Origin: Pseudomonadota bacterium
GTDB lineage: Bacteria > Pseudomonadota > Alphaproteobacteria > Rhodospirillales > Casp-alpha2
Assembly: GCA_022563215.1 (NCBI GenBank)
Contig: JADFNT010000146.1
Location: 1 to 5,300, forward strand
Direction of reading: 5' to 3'
DNA length: 5,300 nucleotides
Part shown: positions 1 to 5,300 of the stretch, piece after piece
Layout of the letters: every line of letters begins with the position of its first letter
How positions within the stretch are numbered: the first letter of the stretch is position 1
Program-made: the position numbers and the translations under genes
The notes under the pieces: model-generated
The model's database searches: none
What the model saw: only the letters and a program-made list of their open reading frames with translations
Told to the model about the DNA's origin: nothing

Positions 1-1208
1 AAGGCGCCTTGGCCCGCGTAACAAAGGTCAAGGAAGAACTCGACCGCGCCCGAATCGCCCACGAAAGGGCGATGCGCGAAGGCAAGTTCGAGGACGCCGG
101 TGAGCTGCAATACGACCTGATCCCGCGCCTCGAGGCCGAAATCGCCAAGGCCGAGGGCGCCGATCAAGACGGTGGCGAGACCCGGGGCCTGATGGTCGAG
201 GAAGCCGTCACCTCCGAGCACGTGGCCGCGATCGTGTCGCGCTGGACCGGCATCCCGCTCGACAAGATGCTGGAGGGCGAGCGCGAGAAGCTTTTGCACA
301 TGGAGGCCAGCCTGCGCGCCCGTGTCATCGGCCAGGAAGAGGCCCTGGAGGTGGTGTCGGACGCCGTCCGCCGCGCCCGGGCCGGGCTTCAGGATGCGTC
401 GCGCCCGATCGGATCGTTCATGTTCCTGGGCCCCACCGGCGTCGGCAAGACCGAACTGTGCAAGGCGCTGGCCGAGTTCCTGTTCGACGACGAGGCGGCC
501 ATGGTCCGCGTCGATATGTCCGAATACATGGAAAAACACGCCGTCGCGCGGCTGATCGGCGCGCCGCCGGGCTACGTCGGCTATGACGAAGGCGGGGCGC
601 TGACCGAGGCCGTGCGCCGCCGGCCCTATCAACTGGTGCTGTTCGACGAGATCGAAAAGGCGCACCCGGACATCTTCAACATCCTCTTGCAGGTGCTCGA
701 CGACGGGCGGCTGACCGACGGCCACGGCCGCACGGTCGATTTCCGCAACACCCTCATCATCATGACCTCGAACCTCGGCGGCGACATCCTGGCGAACCAG
801 GAGGAAGGCCACGATTCGGAGGAAGTCCGGGACCAGGTGATGGAGGTGGTCCGTTCCACCTTCCGGCCCGAATTCCTCAACCGGCTCGACGAGACGGTGC
901 TCTTCCACCGCCTGTTCCGCGAGCACATGGACGCCATCGTCGACATTCAACTGGGCCATTTGCGAACGCTTCTCGCCGACCGCCACATCACCCTGACGCT
1001 CGACAAGGCCGCCGCCGCCTGGCTCGCCGATCAGGGCTACGATCCGGTCTACGGCGCCCGGCCCTTGAAAAGGGTCATCCAGCGCTCGTTGCAGAACCCG
1101 CTGGCCGGGCTGATCCTGGCCGGCAAGGTCGCCGACGGCGAACAGGTCAAGGTCTCGGCAGGCCCGGACGGCCTGACCATCAACGGGGTGAAGGCGGAAG
1201 CGGCTTAG
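1..1208 (+). CDS. clpB: ATP-dependent chaperone/disaggregase ClpB, C-terminal part (5' end outside window)
   Basis: Hexameric AAA+ disaggregase that pulls polypeptides out of cytoplasmic aggregates together with DnaK/DnaJ/GrpE. The frame is open to the left edge (first full codon at base 3), so the TTG at base 9 is internal. About 401 residues are visible; the family is usually about 860 long, so NBD1 and most of the middle domain are missing. Numbering from that TTG: end of the coiled-coil M domain (1-55), the linker with [10 protein letters not shown] (78-87), Walker A GPTGVGKT (141-148), pore loop GYVGY (188-192), Walker B LVLFDE (209-214), sensor 1 in TSN (253-255), arginine finger in NRLDE (R292), sensor 2 in GARPLKR (349-355), then the small C-terminal domain. 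All NBD2 catalytic elements are intact. The tyrosine pore loop and M-domain remnant favour ClpB over ClpA or ClpC. Its promoter lies outside the window. A possible terminator follows. Confidence 0.97.
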   Translation, partial: GALARVTKVKEELDRARIAHERAMREGKFEDAGELQYDLIPRLEAEIAKAEGADQDGGETRGLMVEEAVTSEHVAAIVSRWTGIPLDKMLEGEREKLLHMEASLRARVIGQEEALEVVSDAVRRARAGLQDASRPIGSFMFLGPTGVGKTELCKALAEFLFDDEAAMVRVDMSEYMEKHAVARLIGAPPGYVGYDEGGALTEAVRRRPYQLVLFDEIEKAHPDIFNILLQVLDDGRLTDGHGRTVDFRNTLIIMTSNLGGDILANQEEGHDSEEVRDQVMEVVRSTFRPEFLNRLDETVLFHRLFREHMDAIVDIQLGHLRTLLADRHITLTLDKAAAAWLADQGYDPVYGARPLKRVIQRSLQNPLAGLILAGKVADGEQVKVSAGPDGLTINGVKAEAA

Positions 1209-1222
1209 GAATTCTCGACGTT

Positions 1223-1298
1223 CCCCATCCTTCGAGACGCCCGCGGGCGCGGGCTTTTCAGGATAAGGCCCTCATCCTGAGCTTGTCGAAGGATGAGG
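1223..1298. repeat. REP-like intergenic element made of two hairpins
   Basis: Two adjacent stem-loops. The first has outer arms CCCCATCCT (1223-1231) and AGGATAAGG (1260-1268), pairing at 7 of 9 positions around the inner GC hairpin at 1239-1254. The second is perfect: CCTCATCCT (1270-1278) and AGGATGAGG (1290-1298) around an 11-base loop. The halves are also related to each other: CATCCTTCGA (1226-1235) is the exact reverse complement of TCGAAGGATG (1286-1295). From memory of the family, palindromes with this CATCCT...AGGATG core are dispersed in many copies in alphaproteobacterial intergenic regions. Only this copy can be seen here, so its repetitive nature is inferred. Possible roles include transcript-end stabilisation or attenuation between clpB and the TA operon. 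Confidence 0.65.
1239..1258 (+). terminator. Possible intrinsic terminator of clpB
   Basis: A perfect 6-bp GC-only stem (GCCCGC 1239-1244, GCGGGC 1249-1254) with a 4-base loop is followed directly by TTTT (1255-1258), 31 bases after the clpB stop. The T-run is short, and the hairpin is also the core of a larger REP-like structure, so termination is plausible rather than certain. Confidence 0.5.
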
Positions 1299-1309
1299 AT
1301 CCCCAAAAT

Positions 1310-1340
1310 TTGGCACAATGGTTGTATTCTTCAATTTAAT
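1310..1340 (+). promoter_or_regulatory. Candidate promoter of the toxin-antitoxin operon
   Basis: TTGGCA (1310-1315, 5/6 to the -35 consensus) and TTTAAT (1335-1340, 5/6 to the -10 consensus) lie in an AT-rich island that contrasts with the GC-rich surroundings. The spacer is 19 bp, longer than ideal. The predicted start of transcription (about 1347) falls inside the repeats at 1338-1368, as expected for an autorepressed TA promoter. Confidence 0.45.
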
Positions 1341-1368
1341 TAGCTAAGCTAAAAAGACTAAGCTAATT
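1338..1368. promoter_or_regulatory. Candidate TA autoregulatory operator (inverted and direct repeats)
   Basis: A perfect 8-bp inverted repeat, AATTAGCT (1338-1345) and AGCTAATT (1361-1368), encloses two identical direct repeats CTAAGCTAA (1344-1352 and 1358-1366) set 14 bp apart. A smaller palindrome, TAGCTAAGCTA, sits at 1341-1351. The block overlaps the -10 candidate and predicted start site and ends 14 bp before the antitoxin ATG. Phd/YefM antitoxins, alone or with their toxins, typically bind such paired sites over their own promoter. That this antitoxin binds here is inferred. Confidence 0.55.
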
Positions 1369-1382
1369 TATTTGAGGACGCC

Positions 1383-1616
1383 ATGTTCCAGACCACCATC
1401 CACGCCGCCAAGACCCACCTGTCAAAGCTGATCAAACGTGCCTGTGCCGGCGAGGACATCATCATTGCCCGGGGCAAGGAACCCATGGTGCGGTTGGTGC
1501 CCGTCGATGCACCCAAGCCGAAACGGGAGTTCGGGGCGATGCGCGGCAAGGTGTGGGTGGACGACTCGTTCTTCGATCCGCTGCCGCAAGATGAACTAGA
1601 CGCCTGGGAACAGTGA
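1383..1616 (+). CDS. Type II antitoxin, Phd/YefM family
   Basis: A 77-residue cytoplasmic antitoxin expected to bind and neutralise the PIN toxin encoded just downstream and to repress its own operon. The N-terminal half has the Phd/YefM layout: TTIHAAKTHLSKLIKRACAG (4-23), where IHAAKTHLS matches the usual 'AK..LS.L' helix, then the strand DIIIARGKEPMVRLVP (25-40) typical of the DNA-binding fold. The C-terminal half, with GAMRGKVWVDDSFFDPLP (51-68) followed by an acidic tail, matches the toxin-wrapping segment seen in antitoxins paired with PIN toxins. The start is ATG at 1383 with GAGGA (1374-1378) four bases upstream. The stop is 17 bp before the toxin start, so the two are co-transcribed. 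The family is clear; the DNA site and the exact partner specificity are inferred. Confidence 0.9.
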   Translation: MFQTTIHAAKTHLSKLIKRACAGEDIIIARGKEPMVRLVPVDAPKPKREFGAMRGKVWVDDSFFDPLPQDELDAWEQ

Positions 1617-1633
1617 CCGTCGGCGGCTGAGAC

Positions 1634-2020
1634 GTGGAAGCCATCCTCGATACCCATGCTTTTCTCTGGTGGCTGGCAAGCGACACGAAACTCTCCGAAC
1701 CGGCGCGCAAATTCATAGGCAAAGAAGAGAATGTGGTCTATCTCAGCGCCGCCTCGGCCTGGGAAATCGCCACCAAGGTGCGCATCGGAAAACTTCCCGG
1801 CGCCGCCGAGGTCGCCTCGGACCTGGCCAGGTGCATGGCCTCGCAGGGGTTCACGGAACTTCCCATAAGCCTCGCCGACGGCGCCCGGGCCGGAAGCCTG
1901 CCGGGGCCGCTCCGGGACCCCTTCGACCGCATGCTCATCGCCCAGGCCCAGGCCCTCGGCGTGCCCCTGATCAGCAACGAGACGGTGTTCGACGGTTACG
2001 GTATCCGGCGGCTGTGGTAG
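1634..2020 (+). CDS. vapC: PIN-domain RNase toxin, VapC type
   Basis: A 128-residue single PIN domain, predicted Mg-dependent endoribonuclease toxin of the type II system formed with the preceding antitoxin. The N-terminal strand ILDTHAFLWWL (4-14) carries the first acidic residue D6. WEIATKVRIGKL (43-54) carries E44. RDPFDRMLIAQA (94-105) carries D95 and D98. LISNE (112-116) puts E116 where related toxins often have Asp, and YGIRRLW closes the protein. This arrangement fits the PIN branch usually paired with Phd-type antitoxins. The start is GTG at 1634: it places the LDTH strand at the normal distance from the N-terminus, and no closer ATG fits. No good Shine-Dalgarno precedes it, which suggests translation coupled to the antitoxin 17 bp upstream. 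The catalytic set looks intact, so the toxin is probably active; its RNA target cannot be read from sequence. Confidence 0.92.
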   Translation: MEAILDTHAFLWWLASDTKLSEPARKFIGKEENVVYLSAASAWEIATKVRIGKLPGAAEVASDLARCMASQGFTELPISLADGARAGSLPGPLRDPFDRMLIAQAQALGVPLISNETVFDGYGIRRLW

Positions 2021-2050
2021 GAAACAGGCCCATGAACGGCCCGGCCGCCC

Positions 2051-2078
2051 CGCCCCGTTGACCGGCGTTGCCGGGGCG
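2051..2078 (+). other. GC-rich hairpin after the toxin gene
   Basis: CGCCCCG (2051-2057) and CGGGGCG (2072-2078) form a perfect 7-bp stem with a 14-base loop, 30 bases after the toxin stop. A competing inner stem pairs CCGGC (2062-2066) with GCCGG (2070-2074). No T-run follows, so it is not a standard intrinsic terminator. It could still stabilise the 3' end of the TA transcript. Confidence 0.3.
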
Positions 2079-2087
2079 TGACAGTAT
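2058..2087 (+). promoter_or_regulatory. Weak promoter candidate for the exported-protein gene
   Basis: TTGACC (2058-2063) matches the -35 consensus at 5/6. With an 18-bp spacer it faces CAGTAT (2082-2087), only 3/6 to the -10 consensus. The position fits, about 33 bp before the ATG at 2120. The alternative is read-through from the TA operon. Confidence 0.25.
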
Positions 2088-2119
2088 GGGCGGTCCGATT
2101 CTTTTAGGGGGAGCCTGTC

Positions 2120-2950
2120 ATGCCGACCCAATACCGCCTCATCTCAATCATCCCAATCATCGCGTTTGTCTTCGCCGCCGTTCTCGTTGCCGGGGGCGCC
2201 CCCGGGAGCGCCTGGGCGGCGCCGCAGATCGTCGCCGCCGTTCCGACCGGCGAAGAGGTCGAACTGGCCTGCGCCGCCGGCGGCTGTTCGGCCGAATTTT
2301 CCACCATCTGCCTGCAACAAAGCCGCATAGCGCCGTCCCGGGACACGGCCTATGGCCTGCATGGCCCGGAACGGACCGCCGTCGCCTTCACCGGCACCCG
2401 CAAGGACGGCACCACCGTGGCGCTGTCACCGGAGTTGCTGCGCTTCGACAGCCTTCGCGGCCATTCGGCATTCAAGTTTTCGGTGCCCTCGGCGTTGCTG
2501 AAGGAACGCGGCCTGACCCGGCTGACGGTCAAGGTCGAGCGCCTGGCGATTTTGCTGCCGGTGCCCGAGGCCGGCGATCCGAAGCCGCAAACCGCCGCCG
2601 ACGTGGCGCTGGCGCTCAGCGAGGTCAAAACCACCGGCGGCTACTGGGCGGCCCGGAACGGCGAAAACATGGCCATGGTCCGCCTGACCAGCCGGATCAT
2701 CAACCGGCTGCCGAACAAGGGGTCGATTTCAGCCGAGGAAAGCAATGCCCTGTGGCAACAGGCGCTGGCCCCGGAAAAGGAACTGACCGGAGAACCGCTG
2801 GCGTTGAACCGCCGTTACGTCGATTATTGCCGGGAAAACGCCCTGTTGCCGGGCAGCTTCCCGATGCGCCGTTGCCTCGGCAATGCCCACGACTGGTTCC
2901 TCAAGGACCTGAACACCGATTACTGGAAGTCGCTGAAACCGACGAGCTGA
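2120..2950 (+). CDS. Exported five-cysteine protein of unknown function
   Basis: I do not recognise this 276-residue protein. It starts with a classical Sec signal peptide: a short basic N-region (R6), a hydrophobic core IIPIIAFVFAAVLVAG (10-25) and an A-W-A cleavage motif (31-33), so the mature protein should begin near A34 in the periplasm. No lipobox is seen. The mature part has five cysteines: C51 and C56 in a CAAGGC cluster, C64, and C237 and C252 near the C-terminus. Disulfides are possible, with one cysteine left over. The middle (about 85-145) looks rich in beta strands and the last 80 residues look helical, with many aromatic residues at the end (DWFLKDLNTDYWKSL). No catalytic motif stands out. 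The start is supported by AGGGGGA (2106-2112) seven bases before the ATG. It is 99 bp from the TA pair and convergent with the M23 peptidase, so context gives little about function. Confidence 0.85.
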   Translation: MPTQYRLISIIPIIAFVFAAVLVAGGAPGSAWAAPQIVAAVPTGEEVELACAAGGCSAEFSTICLQQSRIAPSRDTAYGLHGPERTAVAFTGTRKDGTTVALSPELLRFDSLRGHSAFKFSVPSALLKERGLTRLTVKVERLAILLPVPEAGDPKPQTAADVALALSEVKTTGGYWAARNGENMAMVRLTSRIINRLPNKGSISAEESNALWQQALAPEKELTGEPLALNRRYVDYCRENALLPGSFPMRRCLGNAHDWFLKDLNTDYWKSLKPTS

Positions 2951-2989
2951 CGCCGGGCCAGTCGTCGGCGGTGGCGGGGCGGATGTCGG

Positions 2990-4411
2990 TCATTTGCCCG
3001 CTGCGGCGACCTTGGTTTCCGGTTCGAGGGCGGCGAACTTGCCGTCGATGACGGCGCGCGCGACCTGGAAATCCTCCAGCGCCTCGCCCTTGAGCTTCCG
3101 CCCCGACGGCATTTTCACCTTCATCGGATTGGTCCTGACCCCGCCGGCCAGAATTTCATAGTGCAGGTGCGGGCCGGTGGACCGCCCCGTCGAGCCGACA
3201 GTGCCGATGATCTGGCCCTGTTTGACGCGCTTGCCGCGCCGGGCGCTGCGATTGATGACCCGCATGTGGGCATAGGCGGTCGAATAGCGGCTGTTGTGGC
3301 GGATACGGACGTACTTTCCATACGCCCCGTTGCGCCCCGACTGTACCACCACGCCGTTGCCGGCGGCATAGATCGGCGTCCCCCGGGGGGCGGCGAAATC
3401 GACGCCCCGGTGCAGTTTCGTGTAACCCAGGATCGGATGCCGGCGGCGGCCGAAGCCGGACGACAGCCTGGCCCCGTCGATGGGGGTGCGCATCAGCGCC
3501 TTGCGGGCCGATTGGCCCTTGTCGTCGAAATAATCGCTGTTGCCGTCTTTCGTCGCGTGCAGGTAAATGGGATAGCGCTTGCCCGATAGGGTCAACGCCG
3601 CATACAGGATCGGGCCCGAGTAGACGAGCCGCCCCTTGTCGTTCCCCTTGTTGCCCCCTGGGCCGTCGAAAAAGCGCATGTACAAGACCTCGAAACGGTC
3701 GCCGGCGCGGATGTCGCGCTGGAAATCGACGTCCCACGAATAGGCGCGGATCAATTCCGCCAGCACCCGGCGGGGAATCCCGGCCTTGCGCCCGGCGACG
3801 TAGAGGCTGGTGCGGATGACGCCCCCGGCCCGGGCCGGGGCCTGGGTCAGGGTTTTTTTGATCTTCGCCGCGCTGAAGGCCCCTTCGGCGGTCTTTTCGA
3901 CGCGGATGACGGTGTCGTAGTCGGGTTCCACCACGAAGCCCAGGAACTTCCCCGGCTCCGGCCGGTCGGCTTCCGGCGAACCCATGGCCGGCGGCGTGAA
4001 CAGGACCGAGACCGTTTGGCCGCGCCTGATGCGCCGGGGGTTGAAATGCTTCGACAGGGCTGAAATGGCGCCTTGCGCGTCGGCGGCGGAAACGCCGGCG
4101 CCGGTCAGCATTCCGGCCAGGGTATCGCCCCGGCCGACGCGGAGCGGGACCTTGAGATCGGGCAGCGCCGTCACCGCGCCCGTGAATGCCCCTTGTAACG
4201 CCCCTGGGGCGCCGTTCCTTGGCGTTTCCCTTCGCCGCGTTGTCAGCTTCGCCGCGGTCGTCGGATTGCCGAGCGAAATCGGCGCCAGGGACAGGGTTTC
4301 GCCCTCGGCGTCCCGGTTAACGAGCGTGTCCGGGTCGATCAGGATGACTCCGGCGGATGCGGCGACGCCGGCAACCAGCGCCGCCGCGAACAACAGTCCC
4401 CTCAAGAGCAT
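2990..4411 (-). CDS. Membrane-anchored M23 family murein endopeptidase (MepM/YebA-like)
   Basis: A predicted zinc metallopeptidase of 473 residues that cleaves peptide cross-links in peptidoglycan, acting in the periplasm. Residues 3-25 are a single hydrophobic segment, either a signal anchor or an uncleaved signal. A Pro/Arg/Thr-rich linker follows, then a small LysM/OapA-like domain with RVGRGDTLAGML (91-102) and RRGQTVSVLF (129-138). Next is the middle domain found before the catalytic part in MepM (about 200-310, including WDVDFQRDIRAGDRFEVLY). The LytM domain (about 316-435) has all expected metal ligands: H334 and D338 in HRGVD, and H415/H417 in GPHLHYE, plus H382 in AYAHM. Length and domain order match MepM-type enzymes, which open DD-crosslinks so new wall can be inserted. 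An inactive EnvC/NlpD-type regulator is unlikely because the ligands are complete. The ATG is supported by GGGAGA (4419-4424, read on the minus strand) seven bases upstream. The gene converges on the exported-protein gene with a 39-bp gap. Confidence 0.93.
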   Translation of the reverse strand: MLLRGLLFAAALVAGVAASAGVILIDPDTLVNRDAEGETLSLAPISLGNPTTAAKLTTRRRETPRNGAPGALQGAFTGAVTALPDLKVPLRVGRGDTLAGMLTGAGVSAADAQGAISALSKHFNPRRIRRGQTVSVLFTPPAMGSPEADRPEPGKFLGFVVEPDYDTVIRVEKTAEGAFSAAKIKKTLTQAPARAGGVIRTSLYVAGRKAGIPRRVLAELIRAYSWDVDFQRDIRAGDRFEVLYMRFFDGPGGNKGNDKGRLVYSGPILYAALTLSGKRYPIYLHATKDGNSDYFDDKGQSARKALMRTPIDGARLSSGFGRRRHPILGYTKLHRGVDFAAPRGTPIYAAGNGVVVQSGRNGAYGKYVRIRHNSRYSTAYAHMRVINRSARRGKRVKQGQIIGTVGSTGRSTGPHLHYEILAGGVRTNPMKVKMPSGRKLKGEALEDFQVARAVIDGKFAALEPETKVAAAGK

Positions 4412-4455
4412 GCGGAATTCTCCCGCGTTGGTTTTCTGGCCTGATGAATCGGGCG

Positions 4456-4484
4456 TTTTTATCCGATTCCCTCAATTGAATCAA
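4456..4484 (-). promoter_or_regulatory. Candidate promoter of the M23 peptidase gene
   Basis: Read on the minus strand, TTGATT (4484-4479) and TAAAAA (4461-4456) each match the -35 and -10 consensus at 4/6, with an ideal 17-bp spacer. Transcription would start near 4449, giving a leader of about 38 bases. The spacer contains the palindrome TCAATTGA (4472-4479) and flanking GATTC/GAATC arms (4465-4469, 4478-4482), which could be a regulator site. Confidence 0.45.
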
Positions 4485-4522
4485 AACTATGCTGGTAACC
4501 CCTAAGAAATCGTTGCGTTTTT

Positions 4523-4551
4523 TCGCCACGCCCCTGGGGAACCCTTGTAAT
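4523..4551 (+). promoter_or_regulatory. Candidate promoter of the GT-C glycosyltransferase-like gene
   Basis: TCGCCA (4523-4528, 4/6 to -35) and TGTAAT (4546-4551, 5/6 to -10) have a 17-bp spacer. Transcription would start near 4558, so the leader of about 62 bases would include both arms of the inverted repeat at 4566-4616. A second -10-like hexamer, TAACAT (4583-4588), has only a poor -35 (TTTCCG 4560-4565). If that one were used, the left arm would not be transcribed. Confidence 0.35.
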
Positions 4552-4565
4552 CCTTTGCGTTTCCG

Positions 4566-4616
4566 CTGTCCCCGGTTTGCACTAACATGGCGTCACACCG
4601 ACAAAACCGGGGACAG
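4566..4616 (+). promoter_or_regulatory. Perfect 13-bp inverted repeat covering the ribosome binding site
   Basis: CTGTCCCCGGTTT (4566-4578) is the exact reverse complement of AAACCGGGGACAG (4604-4616), with 25 bases between them. The right arm contains GGGGA (4609-4613), the Shine-Dalgarno of the gene starting at 4620. In a transcript beginning upstream of 4566 the arms would fold into a stable stem, eight of its 13 pairs being G-C, and hide that site. As DNA, it could instead be a protein-binding operator. The sequence shows the repeat and overlap; the regulatory role is inferred. Confidence 0.6.
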
Positions 4617-4619
4617 ACC

Positions 4620-5300
4620 GTGGCCGCAGCCGAAACCGATACGACGAAGCTGAGCAAGCCGGGCCCGGGCAAGCCGGAAAAGGCCGCCGCCTGGCCGCTG
4701 GCTGCGGTCATCGGCTTCGTCGCCATGGTCCACGTCTTCTGGTGGCTGTTGGGCGATACGGTCGTCGCCTACGGCAACCTGGTCGACAGCGACGGCTATG
4801 CGCGGCTGGTCCGCGTCGAAAGGTTGCTGGAGACCGGCGCCTGGTTCGATTCCAGCCTGCCCCGGGCCAACTGGCCCTATGGCGGGGCGCTGCACTGGTC
4901 GCGGCTGTTCGACATGCTGCTGATCGCCCTGGCGCTGCCGCTGATGCCGGCGCTCGGGGTCAAGGCGGCGCTTTACTGGTCGGGCGCCGTCATCAGCCCG
5001 ATCCTGCACCTGTTCACGGCGGCGGCGGTGGCATGGGCGGCACGGCCGCTGATCGGCCGCGCCGGGGCCCTGATCGCCGGCGCCCTGACCGCCGTGCAGT
5101 TCGGGGTCCTGGGTTACGCCACCCTCGGCCACGCCGATCACCACATGCTGTTCGGGTTGATCGCGGTGCTGGCGATCGGGTTTAGCGTTCATGCGTTGAC
5201 CGGAAGCGGCCCCACCGGTTCCCCTGGCCGCCATGCCGCCTGCGCCGGGGTGGTCCTGGCCGCCGGTTTCTGGCTCGGGGCCGAGATGCAGGTCACCGCC
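4620..5300 (+). CDS. Putative GT-C fold membrane glycosyltransferase, STT3-like (3' end outside window)
   Basis: An N-terminal fragment of 227 residues with no stop before the right edge. After a charged cytoplasmic tail (1-22, rich in K and P) comes a first membrane helix (about 24-45). A probable periplasmic loop follows, with DSDGYARLVRVERLLETG (56-73), WFD (75-77) and ANWPYGGALHWSRLFDML (83-100). Further hydrophobic helices lie near 98-112, 116-140, 143-165, 175-192 and 207-222. An acidic D-x-D (D56, D58) in the first outer loop, then a second acidic site in a later loop (HADHH, 171-175), is the pattern of GT-C enzymes such as STT3/PglB and ArnT, which transfer sugars from polyprenyl-phosphate carriers. 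Donor and acceptor cannot be read from sequence. The GTG start is supported by GGGGA (4609-4613) six bases upstream; the next in-frame ATG (codon 36) would remove half of the first helix. The gene is divergent from the M23 peptidase. Confidence 0.8.
   Translation, partial: MAAAETDTTKLSKPGPGKPEKAAAWPLAAVIGFVAMVHVFWWLLGDTVVAYGNLVDSDGYARLVRVERLLETGAWFDSSLPRANWPYGGALHWSRLFDMLLIALALPLMPALGVKAALYWSGAVISPILHLFTAAAVAWAARPLIGRAGALIAGALTAVQFGVLGYATLGHADHHMLFGLIAVLAIGFSVHALTGSGPTGSPGRHAACAGVVLAAGFWLGAEMQVTA

Noticed and set aside
1358..2131. Long minus-strand open frame (257 codons) opposite the TA pair
   Set aside because: It lies antisense to two well-supported genes with recognisable families. Its composition (Pro/Gly/Arg/His-rich, low complexity) is typical of a GC-rich shadow frame.
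2068..3051. 327-codon plus-strand open frame overlapping the exported-protein gene
   Set aside because: The product is extremely Arg/Pro/Gly-rich with no domain. The frame at 2120-2950 has a signal peptide, a good ribosome binding site and normal composition.
3984..4505. Plus-strand frame opposite the N-terminal part of the M23 gene
   Set aside because: Antisense to a gene with intact family features; no supporting start signal or domain.
4198..4539. ACGCCCCTGGGG occurs at 4198-4209 and again at 4528-4539, each next to a CCTTGTAA
   Set aside because: The first copy is inside coding sequence and the order of the two words differs. In GC-rich DNA this may be chance, and no third copy is seen.
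4742..5185. 147-codon plus-strand frame inside the GT-C gene
   Set aside because: Out-of-frame Arg/Ala-rich translation of the same DNA. The frame from 4620 gives coherent membrane helices and family motifs.
4593..5234. 213-codon minus-strand frame opposite the GT-C gene
   Set aside because: Gln/Arg/Asp/Pro-rich shadow of a hydrophobic membrane-protein gene; no membrane segment, motif or ribosome binding site of its own.
1..5300. CRISPR array, tRNA/rRNA genes, transposase or integrase
   Set aside because: No regularly spaced repeats, no cloverleaf-like segments in the intergenic regions, and no recombinase motifs in any plausible frame.

Overview
The window looks like a stretch of chromosome from a GC-rich alphaproteobacterium. 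This rests on strong G/C bias at third codon positions, alphaproteobacterial-style ClpB and M23 peptidase sequences, and an intergenic hairpin built from a CATCCTTCGA / TCGAAGGATG core of the kind scattered through alphaproteobacterial genomes. Rhodospirillales is my best guess for the order, but that is inference.

Layout: (1) 1-1208, + strand: the C-terminal half of the disaggregase ClpB, cut by the left edge. (2) 1209-1382: an intergenic region with a possible intrinsic terminator, a two-hairpin REP-like element, and then an abrupt AT-rich island carrying a promoter candidate and a symmetric operator candidate. (3) 1383-2020, + strand: a compact type II toxin-antitoxin pair, a Phd/YefM-like antitoxin followed 17 bp later by a PIN-domain (VapC-type) RNase toxin. 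(4) 2120-2950, + strand: an exported protein with five cysteines that I do not recognise. (5) 2990-4411, - strand: a membrane-anchored M23 (LytM-type) murein endopeptidase of the MepM/YebA kind, convergent with gene 4 and separated from it by only 39 bp. (6) 4412-4619: a divergent intergenic region with one promoter candidate per strand and a perfect 13-bp inverted repeat whose right arm covers the Shine-Dalgarno sequence of the next gene. (7) 4620-5300, + strand: the start of a polytopic membrane protein that resembles GT-C glycosyltransferases (STT3-like), running off the right edge.

The genes do not form one pathway. ClpB is cytoplasmic protein quality control, the TA pair is a small accessory module inserted behind it, and the last three genes concern the cell envelope: an exported protein, a peptidoglycan hydrolase and a putative membrane glycosyltransferase. 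No RNA gene, CRISPR array, transposase or integrase is visible. The points most worth a second look are the hairpin over the GT-C gene's ribosome binding site, the uncharacterised GT-C protein itself, the unrecognised five-cysteine exported protein, and the AT-rich TA operator next to the REP-like element. I see no convincing evidence for a wholly new multi-gene system.
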